From the NCBI RefSeq assembly GCF_023093535.1, contig NZ_CP095757.1, positions 2,852,001 to 2,916,000 on the forward strand: a stretch of DNA of 64,000 nucleotides. The letters run 5' to 3'. A model generated the notes under the pieces. The model saw only the letters and a list, made by a program, of their open reading frames with translations. It had not been told where the DNA came from and searched no databases. Origin of the DNA: Halovivax limisalsi (GTDB lineage: Archaea > Halobacteriota > Halobacteria > Halobacteriales > Natrialbaceae). Position 1 is the stretch's first letter. Every line of letters begins with the position of its first letter. Of the stretch, positions 1 through 7,892 are shown one piece after another. The translations under genes were made by a program, and so were the position numbers.

Positions 1-1
1 C

Positions 2-535
2 CTCGACGTCGCCGAGGTCTACTTCTCGCCCCGTCTCGCGACGGAGCGCCACCGCGTGGCCGAGCAGGTCGCGGCCGGCGACCGCGTCGTCGACATGTTC
101 GCCGGCGTCGGGCCGTTCGCCATCCCCATGGCCGCCCGCGGCGCCGACGTCGTCGGCGTCGACGTCAACCCGCGCGCGATCGAGTACCTCCGCGAAAACG
201 CCGAGCGAAACGGCGTGGCCGATCGGGTGACCGCGATCGACGCGGACGTGCGCGATGTCGCCGCCGAGTACGCGGGCTGGGCCGACCGCATCGTGATGAA
301 CCTGCCCCACAGCGCCGACGACTTCCTCGACGCCGCCGTCGCGATCGCCGGCGACGACTGTACGATCCACTACTACGACATTCAGCACGAGGACGACCCT
401 TTCGGCCCCGGCGAACGCGCGATTCGCGAGGTCGCCGAGCCCGAGTACGACGTCTCGGTCGAGACCGAACGAGTGGTCAGATCCTACGCGCCCCACGAGT
501 GCAACGTCTGTCTCGACGTTCGCCTGACCCGGTGA
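2..535 (+). CDS. trm5: tRNA (guanine37-N1)-methyltransferase Trm5, 3' part
   Basis: C-terminal part of the enzyme that methylates N1 of G37 next to the tRNA anticodon, using S-adenosylmethionine. The frame is open from base 2 with no start, so the gene begins upstream of the window; GTG at 56 is internal, because the family motif YFSPRLATER lies just before it. Seen: the SAM-binding motif FAGVGPFAIP, the acidic loop GVDVNP that follows it, and the NLPHSADDFLD motif of class I Trm5 enzymes. The last residues (NVCLDVRLTR) look complete. Function follows from the family; only the catalytic Rossmann domain is visible here. It is followed by about 110 bases and then tRNA-Thr on the same strand. 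Confidence 0.93.
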   Translation, partial: LDVAEVYFSPRLATERHRVAEQVAAGDRVVDMFAGVGPFAIPMAARGADVVGVDVNPRAIEYLRENAERNGVADRVTAIDADVRDVAAEYAGWADRIVMNLPHSADDFLDAAVAIAGDDCTIHYYDIQHEDDPFGPGERAIREVAEPEYDVSVETERVVRSYAPHECNVCLDVRLTR

Positions 536-647
536 CCCGTCCCGGATCGATTCGCAATCCTTATGGCTGGTATCGGCCCTACGTGTGAGTGAACGCGGGC
601 CCGGCGAACGCGCTTCGCCGAGAATGGTGCGCGAACGACGCGAGCGT

Positions 648-721
648 GCCGGTGTAGCTCAGACTGGCAGAGCGAATCCTTCGTAAGGATTAGGTCGAGG
701 GTTCAAATCCCTCCACCGGCT
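648..721 (+). tRNA. tRNA-Thr (anticodon CGT)
   Basis: A full cloverleaf can be drawn: acceptor GCCGGTG (648-654) pairs with CACCGGC (714-720); D-stem GCTC/GAGC; anticodon stem AATCC/GGATT around loop TTCGTAA, giving anticodon CGT at 682-684 (reads ACG, threonine); T-arm GAGGG-TTCAAAT-CCCTC. Discriminator base is T721, as expected for archaeal tRNA-Thr. CCA is not encoded and no intron is seen. A TATA-like CTTATGG lies near 560. Confidence 0.96.
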
Positions 722-871
722 TGTTGCTGCAAACAATTCGTGAGCAGCAACAGGCGTTGCGGGATTTGAATCAGGGAGAGCGCAGTCTCGCGAACGCAGT
801 GAGGGAGGAAGCGATCGACCGTGGTTCACAATCCCTCCACCGGCTTGTTGCTGCGGACAATTCGCGAGCAG
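706..871 (+). repeat. Direct repeat of the tRNA-Thr 3' end (706-747 and 830-871)
   Basis: The last 15 bases of the tRNA gene plus 27 downstream bases (706-747) recur at 830-871, offset exactly 124 bases, with 3 mismatches in 42; the first 25 positions are identical. Similarity extends upstream into the T-loop (GGTTC at 700 and 823) with one extra base in the second copy. A 10-base inverted match to the T-arm (GGGATTTGAA, 761-770) lies between them. Duplicated tRNA 3' ends are the usual mark left by tRNA-targeted integration, but no integrase gene lies here. Confidence 0.9.
723..751 (+). terminator. Hairpin directly after tRNA-Thr
   Basis: GTTGCTGC (723-730) and GCAGCAAC (744-751) form a perfect 8-bp stem with a 13-base loop, starting two bases after the tRNA. 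It could aid 3' processing or termination; there is no T-run, so the role is inferred from position only. Confidence 0.4.
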
Positions 872-919
872 TCAATCGCCTTCGGAGGGGTTCGAACGAG
901 GGGTAGGATCGCCGCCCGC

Positions 920-3900
920 TCACTCTTGGGGCTCGCCTGCCGCAGGTAGCGTGACCGTGAACGTCGTCCCCTCGCCGGGGTCGGAGTCGACCCGGATCTT
1001 GCCGTCGTGGCGCTCGACGATGCGCTGACAGAGCGCCAGCCCGATCCCCATGCCCGCGTGTTCGTCGCGGCCGTGTAAGCGGTTGAACACCTCGAAAATG
1101 TCGTCCTGGTAGTCCGGATCGATCCCGATCCCCCGATCGCTGACCGTCAGTTGCCACCGGTCGCCGTCGCGCTCGGCTCCGACGTGGATCCGCGGGGGCT
1201 CGTCGCCGCTGTATTCGATCGCGTTGTCGAGTAAGTTCTGGAAGAGTTGGCGAAGTTGGCTCGCATCACCCTCGACGCGGGGTAGCGACTCGCTCGTGAT
1301 CTCGGCATCGCTCTCTTCGATCTGTAGCCGGAGATCGTCCAGCACGTCGTCGAGGGTGGCCTGGAGATCGACGGGTTCGAACGGCTCACCCTTCGTTTCG
1401 ACGCGGGAGTACTCAAGCAGCGCGTCGATCATCTCGCGCATGCGCTCGGCGCCGTCGACGGCAAACTCGACGAACTCCCGGCCGTCCGCGTCGAGTTCGT
1501 CGCCGTACCGGCGTTCGAGCAACTGGAGGTAGCTCGACACCATCCGTAGCGGCTCCTGCAGGTCGTGACTGGCCGCGTACGCGAACTGTTCGAGGCGTTC
1601 GTTGGACGCCTCGAGTCTGCGCTGGTACTCCTTGCGCTCGGTGATGTCGACGAGGGTGACGACCGCGCGGGTCACCTCGCCGTCCGCGTTCCGAACGGGC
1701 GTGCCGTGGTTCAAAACGATCCGGCGTTCCCCGTCGAAGCCCTCGATTTCGATCTCGTCCGGATCGGTCACCTCTTCGCCCCGGAGCGCACGCGCCAGCG
1801 GCCACTCGTGGGGCTCGACGGGCTCTCCCGTGTCCGCCCACCAGGCGTCGTACGCCTCGTACTCGGCGACGGACTCGGATTCGGCGACCTCGCCGCCCCA
1901 GATCGCCTCGGCGGCCTCGTTCCACTCGACGATCTCGCCGTCGGCTTCGGCGACGAAGACGGCGACCGGGAGCACGTCGATGAGCGCCCGGAGCTGGTTC
2001 CGGCTCTCCTGGAGCGCCTGTTCGCGTTCCTTGCGCTCGGTGACGTCGCGGTCCGAGACGATGATGGATACGACCTCGCCGTCCTCGTCCGTGACCGGCC
2101 GGAAGTAGCCGCTCAGGGTGTACCGGTCGCCGCCCGGTCGGATGAGATCCGCCTCGAAATCGACGTACTCGCCGTCGGCCGCTCGCTCGGTCCACTCCCT
2201 CACGTCCGACTGGACGCCCGCCTGGCCGCCCCACCAGGGCGTCTCCCAGAACGGTTCGCCGGTCACGTCCGCGAGGGCGGCGTCCACGTACTCCATGGCC
2301 GTCCCGTTGATGTCCAGAACCGTCCCGTCTGGATCGAGCAGGCCGACGAGGATGTTCGGATCCTCGAAGACGGCCTCGTACCGGCGTTCCTTCCGCCGCA
2401 GCTCCCGCTCGCGCTCCCGTCGGTCGGATATATCCCTGACGACGCCGACGCGCCGGTCGGGCTCGTCGGGGCTCGCCAGCAGTGCGAACGTCGCCTCCGA
2501 GGGGAGTCGTTCGCCGTCGGCCCGCCGTAGCTCCGCCTCGACCGTCGACCCGTTCGAACCGCCGTGGCGCATTTCGGCCTCGGTCACCTGCGCTCGCTCG
2601 GCGACCGCCTGGTCGACGACCAGCGAAACGTGGGCCCCGATCAGGTCGTCGCGATCGTAGCCAGTCATCTCGACGTAGGCGTCGTTGACCATCGTGAACC
2701 GGCCCTCGTCGTCGACCACGTAGACGCCGTCGTTGACGGTTTCGACGACCGTCTCGTAGCGCTGGAGTTCGCGTTCGCGCTCCTTGCGCTCGGTGATGTC
2801 GACCAGGTACCCGAGATAATTCGTGATCTCGCCCGAGTCGTCCCGGACGATCTTGGTGGTGTCTTTCACCCACCTGACCTCGCCGCCATTGGTCCGCACG
2901 CGATACGGCTCGTGGCTGAAGCGCTCGGTCGTCCCGTCGCTGTTGGCTTCGACCTCCCGGGCGATGCGGTCCACCTCCTCCTCGAAGAGCAGGTCGGTGT
3001 ACGGAACCGTCCCCGACTCGAGTTCCGCGGGCGCGTAGCCGAACACGTCCTCGACATTTGGGGAGACGTACTCGACCGGCCACCCCGCCTCGTCGTCGGG
3101 CTCCCACCTGAAGACGACCGCGGGGCCGTCCGCGAACATGTCCCGCTCCTCGGCCAGCCGCCGCTCGGCGCGCTTGCGATCGGTGATGTCCGAGATGATG
3201 CCCTCGATCTCCACCAGCTCGCCGTCCTCGAAGATGCCACGGCCGCGATCGCTGACCCACCGCCGTTCGCCGGTCGCGGTCTCGATGCGGTAGGTCACCG
3301 CGAACGTCCCGTCCTCGCCCGCCTCCCGCTGGACGGCCTCCCAGACCGCCTCCCGGTCGGCCTGCACCATCACGTCCGCGCCCCAGTTCACGTCGCCGCG
3401 TTCCAGCGCCTCGGCGGCGTATCCCGTTACGTCTTCGCACGCGTCGCTCACGAACGCCACGGGCCAGTCGCGGTCGTTCCGACACCGATAGACCATCCCC
3501 GGCACGTTGTCGATCAGCGACGAGAGCCGCCGTTCGCGCTCGCGGAGTTCCCGTTCCAGTTCGCTGTGGTCGGCGATCGGCCCGGCGCGCTCGCGGTCGC
3601 GCACGTCCCGAACCACGCCGACGGTTCCTCGGAGGCTGCCGCGTTCGACCAGCAGGCTCATCCGGAGTTCGCACGGGACGGTCCCGCCGTCGGCCGTCCG
3701 GATCGACAGCTCGAACGTCTCGACGCGCGGCCGACCCGCCTCGAGGCGCGCGGCGATCTCCCGTTCGATTCGCTCGACGTCGTCTTCGGCGACGAGCCGG
3801 GAGACGTGCTCGCCGAGCAGGGCGTCGCGGGGATAGCCGGTCGCCTCGACGATCGCGTCGTTGACCGCGACGAATCGGCCCGCGGCGTCGAGCTGGTAGA

Positions 3901-4006
3901 TGCCGTCCTCGACGGCGTTGACCAGCGTGCGATACTGCCGGCACGCCTCGGTATCGTCAGCCGTCCCCCAGAACTCCGTCTCTGCGGTCCCCCCACCGTC
4001 GCTCAT
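920..4006 (-). CDS. Multi-PAS sensor histidine kinase
   Basis: Signal-transducing kinase of 1028 residues with no obvious membrane span, so probably cytoplasmic. Six PAS-type sensory domains occupy roughly residues 20-790, most ending in the PAC-like motif DITERKER/DISDRRER. Then come a HisKA dimerisation domain with phospho-acceptor His at about residue 814 (ASHDLQEPLR) and a HATPase domain with N-box NLLDNAIEYS, G1 DRGIGI and G2 GMGIGLAL. No receiver domain is fused and no response regulator is adjacent, so the partner is unknown. I start at the ATG at 4006 rather than the in-frame ATG at 4129: it opens MSDGGGTAETE, and a TATA-like box lies 29 bases upstream, fitting leaderless transcription. 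The signal sensed cannot be told from the sequence. Confidence 0.93.
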   Translation of the reverse strand: MSDGGGTAETEFWGTADDTEACRQYRTLVNAVEDGIYQLDAAGRFVAVNDAIVEATGYPRDALLGEHVSRLVAEDDVERIEREIAARLEAGRPRVETFELSIRTADGGTVPCELRMSLLVERGSLRGTVGVVRDVRDRERAGPIADHSELERELRERERRLSSLIDNVPGMVYRCRNDRDWPVAFVSDACEDVTGYAAEALERGDVNWGADVMVQADREAVWEAVQREAGEDGTFAVTYRIETATGERRWVSDRGRGIFEDGELVEIEGIISDITDRKRAERRLAEERDMFADGPAVVFRWEPDDEAGWPVEYVSPNVEDVFGYAPAELESGTVPYTDLLFEEEVDRIAREVEANSDGTTERFSHEPYRVRTNGGEVRWVKDTTKIVRDDSGEITNYLGYLVDITERKERERELQRYETVVETVNDGVYVVDDEGRFTMVNDAYVEMTGYDRDDLIGAHVSLVVDQAVAERAQVTEAEMRHGGSNGSTVEAELRRADGERLPSEATFALLASPDEPDRRVGVVRDISDRRERERELRRKERRYEAVFEDPNILVGLLDPDGTVLDINGTAMEYVDAALADVTGEPFWETPWWGGQAGVQSDVREWTERAADGEYVDFEADLIRPGGDRYTLSGYFRPVTDEDGEVVSIIVSDRDVTERKEREQALQESRNQLRALIDVLPVAVFVAEADGEIVEWNEAAEAIWGGEVAESESVAEYEAYDAWWADTGEPVEPHEWPLARALRGEEVTDPDEIEIEGFDGERRIVLNHGTPVRNADGEVTRAVVTLVDITERKEYQRRLEASNERLEQFAYAASHDLQEPLRMVSSYLQLLERRYGDELDADGREFVEFAVDGAERMREMIDALLEYSRVETKGEPFEPVDLQATLDDVLDDLRLQIEESDAEITSESLPRVEGDASQLRQLFQNLLDNAIEYSGDEPPRIHVGAERDGDRWQLTVSDRGIGIDPDYQDDIFEVFNRLHGRDEHAGMGIGLALCQRIVERHDGKIRVDSDPGEGTTFTVTLPAAGEPQE

Positions 4007-4030
4007 ATCGGAGGGGGTCGACAGCAAGTC

Positions 4031-4039
4031 GGATAAATG
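4031..4039 (-). promoter_or_regulatory. TATA-like box of the multi-PAS kinase
   Basis: CATTTATCC on the minus strand, centred 29 bases before the ATG at 4006. This supports that start and a leaderless mRNA. Confidence 0.6.
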
Positions 4040-4142
4040 CCGTGCACTGGTCGCGGGAAACCTACCGCCGAGAACGGAGTCGCGCCGGGCCGCGATGGCG
4101 GCGCTCCCTGAGTCAAAAAGGCCGCACACAGCTCCAACTACG

Positions 4143-4325
4143 TCAGATATCGACGGGATCTATGGAGCCAGCAGGTCCGGTCCGAGCGGGCTCGTCGTCA
4201 CCGGCCGCGTGCGCGATCGGCGTCTCGCCGTTTCGCTCGACGATCTCCGGGAGCCGATCGCGAACGTGCGGGACGCGGCTCACACGCTCTTCGGCGAGCG
4301 AAAATCGGTTCGACCGGCACTCCAT
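4143..4325 (-). CDS. Small protein of unknown function (60 aa)
   Basis: I do not recognise this family. The frame from ATG 4325 encodes 60 residues beginning MECRSNRFSLAEERV and ending GSIDPVDI, with the mixed acidic composition of haloarchaeal proteins. A TATA-like CCCTTACCG (about 4349-4357, minus strand) sits 27-28 bases before this ATG, the leaderless spacing seen at other genes here, and this is the main support. The frame stays open upstream to 4421, but that stretch looks non-coding. It lies between the kinase and the HalOD1 gene, reading the same way. It may still be a chance frame. Confidence 0.45.
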   Translation of the reverse strand: MECRSNRFSLAEERVSRVPHVRDRLPEIVERNGETPIAHAAGDDEPARTGPAGSIDPVDI

Positions 4326-4471
4326 TCGGACGGCGCCGTCCGTAGCCGACGGTAAGGGTCCACTCGCGGGCCGGCACAGGTGGGGCAACCGGATGGAGCG
4401 TTGGAGAGGCCCGTCCAGCAATATGTCGGCGAAGTAGCGCGCCGGGCCGGGGTCGACCGGCCGGCCGAACG

Positions 4472-4789
4472 CTAGTTCGCGTCCGGGCGTGGATCGATCG
4501 CGATCTCGTCGACCGAGACGGTTACCTCGCAGCTCGCGTACTCGAACGAGAGGGAGAAGTCGGTCTGGCAGGCCGCCGCGTGGTCGACCAGCTGGTCGAG
4601 GGCCTCCGGATCGATCGCGTGGTACAGCGGCGGGAGCGGTGACCCCGCTTCGGTCGGGACGGCCGGACGGCCGGTGACCGACGAGACCGCCTCGAGGACG
4701 GCCTCGCTGCTCGGTTGCGACGTCGATCGGTCGAGGGTGATCGGTCCATCCTGAGTGGCACAGCAGTCGTTCGGGGGTGCGGCTGACAT
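4472..4789 (-). CDS. HalOD1 output-domain protein
   Basis: Small (105 aa) single-domain protein. Residues about 25-100 match the haloarchaeal HalOD1 output domain as I know it: VLEAVSSVTGRPAVP, then LPPLYHAIDPEALDQL and a C-terminal strand pair with VTVSVDEIAIDP. HalOD1 domains are found alone or attached to haloarchaeal response regulators; the molecular activity is unknown. ATG 4789 (MSAAPPNDCCA) is the natural start; the frame happens to stay open through the gene upstream, which uses another frame. It lies downstream of, and on the same strand as, an HTH_10 regulator, so a regulatory pair is plausible. Confidence 0.8.
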   Translation of the reverse strand: MSAAPPNDCCATQDGPITLDRSTSQPSSEAVLEAVSSVTGRPAVPTEAGSPLPPLYHAIDPEALDQLVDHAAACQTDFSLSFEYASCEVTVSVDEIAIDPRPDAN

Positions 4790-4881
4790 CGAGAATTCTG
4801 TTCGGTGATACGCCCGGTCGACGGGTAGGCCCGGCGGTTGAGCACGAAACCTTTTACGTACGCGAGGACAGCGCCGGCCCG

Positions 4882-5535
4882 TCAGCGATCGGGATCGAAC
4901 GTCTCCGCGAAGAGGTTCGACTGCGCGCGTCGAAGCGTCGCCGACAGCGACTGTTCGGAGACGTCGAACCGGTCGGCGAGCGCGTCGAGCGAGGTAGAGC
5001 GCGGGACGTCGAAGTAGCCCGCCTCGAACGCCGCGCGCAGCACCGTTCGCTGGCGGTCGGTCAACGCCGACGCGGCCGAAGGGGCGCCCTCGCTCCGGTA
5101 GAGCCGATCGAGGGTGAAATCGAGGTCGCGTTCCGCGCAGGCCGACCGGTACGCGGAGAGGGCGTCCCGATTCGGAATCATGGCCCGGTAGTGGACAGCC
5201 TCGCCGGTCGCCCTGACCTCGAGAAAGGTGATCCCGTGTTCCATCGCGACCGGGTACGTCATCCCGCACGCCCCCTCCGGAGAGAGTTCGATCCGGTAGA
5301 GCCGACGGTCGGGTACGCTGGCGAGTACGGTCGCAGATGCGAGCGTCGGATCCGATCGAACGGCCGCGTCGAAGCGCTCCAGCGCCGCGTCCGGTCCGCT
5401 CGCCCAGGCGGTCAGCACCGGCGGCTCGTCCGCCGTCACGAATTCGTCGACGACCTCGTACTCGACGCCCGGGCTCTCGGCTCGAGCCGCGGCGAGGATC
5501 GGGCTGTCGAGCGTGTACTCGGCGATGAAGCTCAC
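4882..5535 (-). CDS. Bacterio-opsin activator-type HTH_10 regulator
   Basis: Probable DNA-binding transcription regulator of 217 residues. The C-terminal quarter (about 155-210) has the HTH_10 pattern of Bat-like haloarchaeal regulators: LTDRQRTVLRAAFEAGYF, then LDALADRFDVSEQSLSATLRRA. The N-terminal 150 residues form the mixed alpha/beta domain usual in this group, with no PAS or GAF domain obvious. Start ATG 5535 (MSFIAEYTL) is typical for the family. Target genes are unknown; the HalOD1 gene follows on the same strand after 92 bases. Confidence 0.88.
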   Translation of the reverse strand: MSFIAEYTLDSPILAAARAESPGVEYEVVDEFVTADEPPVLTAWASGPDAALERFDAAVRSDPTLASATVLASVPDRRLYRIELSPEGACGMTYPVAMEHGITFLEVRATGEAVHYRAMIPNRDALSAYRSACAERDLDFTLDRLYRSEGAPSAASALTDRQRTVLRAAFEAGYFDVPRSTSLDALADRFDVSEQSLSATLRRAQSNLFAETFDPDR

Positions 5536-5672
5536 GATCGCGGGGACCTACCACGACCACGGGTAAAACTCATCGGGGACGGCAAGGGCCAGCTTCAAGA
5601 CGGATCGGCTCGGCCGCGGCCGAGCGGTTAGTATCGAGCCCGCAGGCGAGGTCGAGAGCTCGTCCGGGACCG

Positions 5673-6377
5673 TCACAGCACCGACGAGATGACGAGGCCG
5701 AGCGCGATCGCGAAGACGGGGAGGTCGCGGCGGCCGAACGAGAGCGGCGGCAGCGTCGGATTCCAGGAGAGACAGCGCGCCTGGAGGGCGACCGAGAGTC
5801 GATCCGCGCGCCGAAAGGCACGCGAGAGCCCGAGCGCTCCGATTCGAGCCGCCCGATCGTGGGCGGATCGCTCGGTCCCGAGGCGGGTCGCCATCGCGTT
5901 CCGAATCGTGCGAATGTCGGCTTGCAAGACGGGGAGAAAGCGAAAGACGAGCGAGACGCCGAGGCCGAGCAGTCGCCCGACGCGACCGGGGACGAGTCGG
6001 TGGAACGCCGCCTCCGAATCGCGAACCGGCGTCGATCGGACGTACGCCGCGCTGACCAGCAGGATGAGGACGACGCGGTAGCTCGCGCTCGCCGTCGCGA
6101 TCGCGTCGGCCACGTCGATCCACGGCGGTCCACGGGTGACGGCCGAGAGGATCACGCTGATCGACAGAAAGCCGAACACGTACCGGTAGGCGTACAGCGT
6201 TCGCCCGAGTGCGACGCCTGCACCCATCACGACGATGAGCGCCAAGAGCGAGAGCGCGGCAGTCGCGGACGGTGAGGAATGAGCGAGGGCGGCGACGGCG
6301 AATGCGACCTGGAACGCCAACTTGGACCGCGGATCGAGCGTGTGGGCCAGCGTCTCGTCGGGTTCGTACGCGAGCAC
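5673..6377 (-). CDS. bioN: ECF transporter T component, biotin-type (BioN)
   Basis: Membrane coupling subunit of an energy-coupling-factor importer; it joins the ATPase to the substrate-binding protein BioY. The 234-residue protein has about five hydrophobic segments and, between them, the long cytoplasmic arm (about 130-205) containing VSLVFRFLPVLQADIRTI and ALQARCLSW, the region that carries the ATPase-coupling Ala-Arg motifs of T proteins. It starts with GTG at 6377, four bases after the bioM stop, so translation is probably coupled. Last gene of the bioY-bioM-bioN operon. The biotin assignment rests on BioY and the BirA box. Confidence 0.9.
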   Translation of the reverse strand: MLAYEPDETLAHTLDPRSKLAFQVAFAVAALAHSSPSATAALSLLALIVVMGAGVALGRTLYAYRYVFGFLSISVILSAVTRGPPWIDVADAIATASASYRVVLILLVSAAYVRSTPVRDSEAAFHRLVPGRVGRLLGLGVSLVFRFLPVLQADIRTIRNAMATRLGTERSAHDRAARIGALGLSRAFRRADRLSVALQARCLSWNPTLPPLSFGRRDLPVFAIALGLVISSVL

Positions 6378-6381
6378 GCGA

Positions 6382-7092
6382 TCACCCGGTCGGCGCTCGC
6401 ACGCCGATAGACGACGTGTTCAGCGCCTCTTTCGCCCGTTCCGGGTCCGCGTCGACAGCCACTTCGCCGTCGGCCATCGCGACGACGCGATCCGCCAGGT
6501 CCCAGACCGCGTCGGGGTCGTGCGTCGAGACGATCACGCCGGTCCCCTCGGCCGAGAGTGCGGCCAGGCGCTCGCGAACCGACCGGCGAGCGGGTACGTC
6601 GAGGCCCGTGAACGGTTCGTCGAGAATTAGATGGGTGGGTTCCATCGCGAGTGCGCCGGCGATGGCGACGCGGGATTGCTCGCCGCCGGAGAGTTCGTCG
6701 ATCTGCTCCGACCCGCGGCCGTCCATGTTGACCGCCGCGAGCGAGCGCTCGACCCGTTCGTCGATCGTCGCCCGGTCGAGGCCGAGGTTTTCAGGGCCGA
6801 ACGCGACGTCTTCGGCGATCGTCGCGGCGACGAACTGGTCGCGCGGGTGTTGAAACACCATCCCGATCGCCGAGCGCGCCGCCACGAGGTCCTCGTCGAC
6901 CGGTCGCCCGTCAACCAGGACGGTTCCAGCCTCGGGTTCGAGCAGGCCGTTGGCGTGGCGCAGCAGCGTCGTCTTGCCGCTCCCGTTCGGGCCGACGAGC
7001 AGGACGAACTCGCCGTCGGCGATCGAGAGCGAAACCGAGTGAAGCACGTCGGTCTCGCCGTAGGCGAAGGTGACGTCGCGATAGTCGATCAT
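6382..7092 (-). CDS. bioM: ECF transporter ATPase, biotin-type (BioM)
   Basis: Cytoplasmic ATP-binding subunit that powers biotin uptake through BioN and BioY. All ABC ATPase motifs are intact: Walker A GPNGSGKT (about residues 34-41), Q-loop MVFQHPRDQF, signature LSGGEQSRVAIA, Walker B LILDEP followed by the D-loop, and the switch His in VSTHDPD. The Q-loop form FQHPRDQ is characteristic of ECF (CbiO/BioM-like) ATPases. Length 236 aa is normal. ATG at 7092 lies 27 bases after the bioY stop, within the same transcription unit. Confidence 0.93.
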   Translation of the reverse strand: MIDYRDVTFAYGETDVLHSVSLSIADGEFVLLVGPNGSGKTTLLRHANGLLEPEAGTVLVDGRPVDEDLVAARSAIGMVFQHPRDQFVAATIAEDVAFGPENLGLDRATIDERVERSLAAVNMDGRGSEQIDELSGGEQSRVAIAGALAMEPTHLILDEPFTGLDVPARRSVRERLAALSAEGTGVIVSTHDPDAVWDLADRVVAMADGEVAVDADPERAKEALNTSSIGVRAPTG

Positions 7093-7119
7093 GGGAGTGG
7101 TTCCGAGTGGCGGTCAGTC

Positions 7120-7767
7120 TCAGGCCGGGACGATGTCGCTACGGACGACGCCGATCGCCGCCGCCATCTTGACGAGTTCGAAGAAGACGAACGGGGCGAC
7201 GAACCCGGCTATCGCTTCGGAGGGAGACAGATCGAGTAACAGCATTGCGTAGCCCGCGCCCATTGTGTAGATGAGGAGGGTACCCGCGACGAGCGCAGCG
7301 ACCAGGCGGAGGGTGCCGACCGTCGACGGGTTTCGGCGGCGAAACCGATCGACGAACCTGGCGGATTCGAGCGACACATCGCTCGGTTCCGCCCCACGGC
7401 GAGAGCCGAGGAAACGCGCGTGGACGAGTACGCCGATCAGACACGCGGCAACCGGGAACGACCAGAGGAACCCGGCCGTATAGTCGAAAAGTGGACCGAT
7501 ACCCGTCCGACCATGGGCGAAGACCGGCAGTCCACTTACACCGGCCGCGAGATACAGCCCCATCGACGCCGTCCCCCACAGCGGGCCGAGGTAGATACCA
7601 GCGAGGAAGACGAACAACACCTGCAGCGTCACCGACACCGTCGTGAACGGAATCGGGATGGAAAGTGGGGCAGTCGCCCCCATCAGCGTTGCCAGTAACG
7701 CGGCTCTCGCGAACGGCCGAATGACGTCCGCCGAGACCAGCGAGACGGATGTTTGCTCGGTCGACAT
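7120..7767 (-). CDS. bioY: Biotin transporter substrate-binding subunit BioY
   Basis: Integral membrane S component that captures biotin for the BioMN module. The 215-residue protein has six hydrophobic segments and BioY-type motifs: PIPFTTVSVTLQVLFVFLAG near residue 40, YLAAGVSGLPVFA with a Gly-rich stretch, and LFDYTAGFLWSF. A charged loop of about 35 residues (RGAEPSDVSLESARF and onward) between helices 4 and 5 is longer than I expect for bacterial BioY. ATG 7767 lies 14 bases downstream of a BirA-type operator, so transcription is probably repressed when biotin is plentiful. First gene of the operon. Confidence 0.93.
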   Translation of the reverse strand: MSTEQTSVSLVSADVIRPFARAALLATLMGATAPLSIPIPFTTVSVTLQVLFVFLAGIYLGPLWGTASMGLYLAAGVSGLPVFAHGRTGIGPLFDYTAGFLWSFPVAACLIGVLVHARFLGSRRGAEPSDVSLESARFVDRFRRRNPSTVGTLRLVAALVAGTLLIYTMGAGYAMLLLDLSPSEAIAGFVAPFVFFELVKMAAAIGVVRSDIVPA

Positions 7768-7780
7768 ACTCGAACCGCTC

Positions 7781-7812
7781 TCGTAAACCGGCGTAATTGC
7801 TTCGGTTTACAA
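7781..7812 (-). promoter_or_regulatory. BirA-type operator of bioYMN
   Basis: TCGTAAACC (7781-7789), a 14-base spacer, then GGTTTACAA (7804-7812). This differs by one base from the published BirA consensus TTGTAAACC-N14/15-GGTTTACAA. The site ends 14 bases before the bioY ATG and covers where a leaderless TATA box would sit (about 7794), so binding would block transcription. The regulator itself (BirA with an HTH domain) is not in the window. Confidence 0.88.
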
Positions 7813-7892
7813 AACAGTCACGGGGTTGACCTTTGGAAATCGTGTCAACGTAACTGCTGGAAGCGATCAGTCTTCAGCGTCGGGGAGCTGGC

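Noticed and set aside
721-906. 61-aa + strand frame after tRNA-Thr
   Set aside because: It is built on the duplicated tRNA end and hairpin, has no promoter and no protein-like composition.
4472-5560. Single 362-aa minus-strand frame over the HalOD1 and HTH_10 genes
   Set aside because: Only its last 105 residues are protein-like (HalOD1); the rest is an Arg-rich shadow of the HTH_10 gene in another frame.
5673-7767. Cobalt/nickel (Cbi/Nik) ECF transporter as the identity of the operon
   Set aside because: The S component is BioY and the promoter carries a BirA box, both pointing to biotin.
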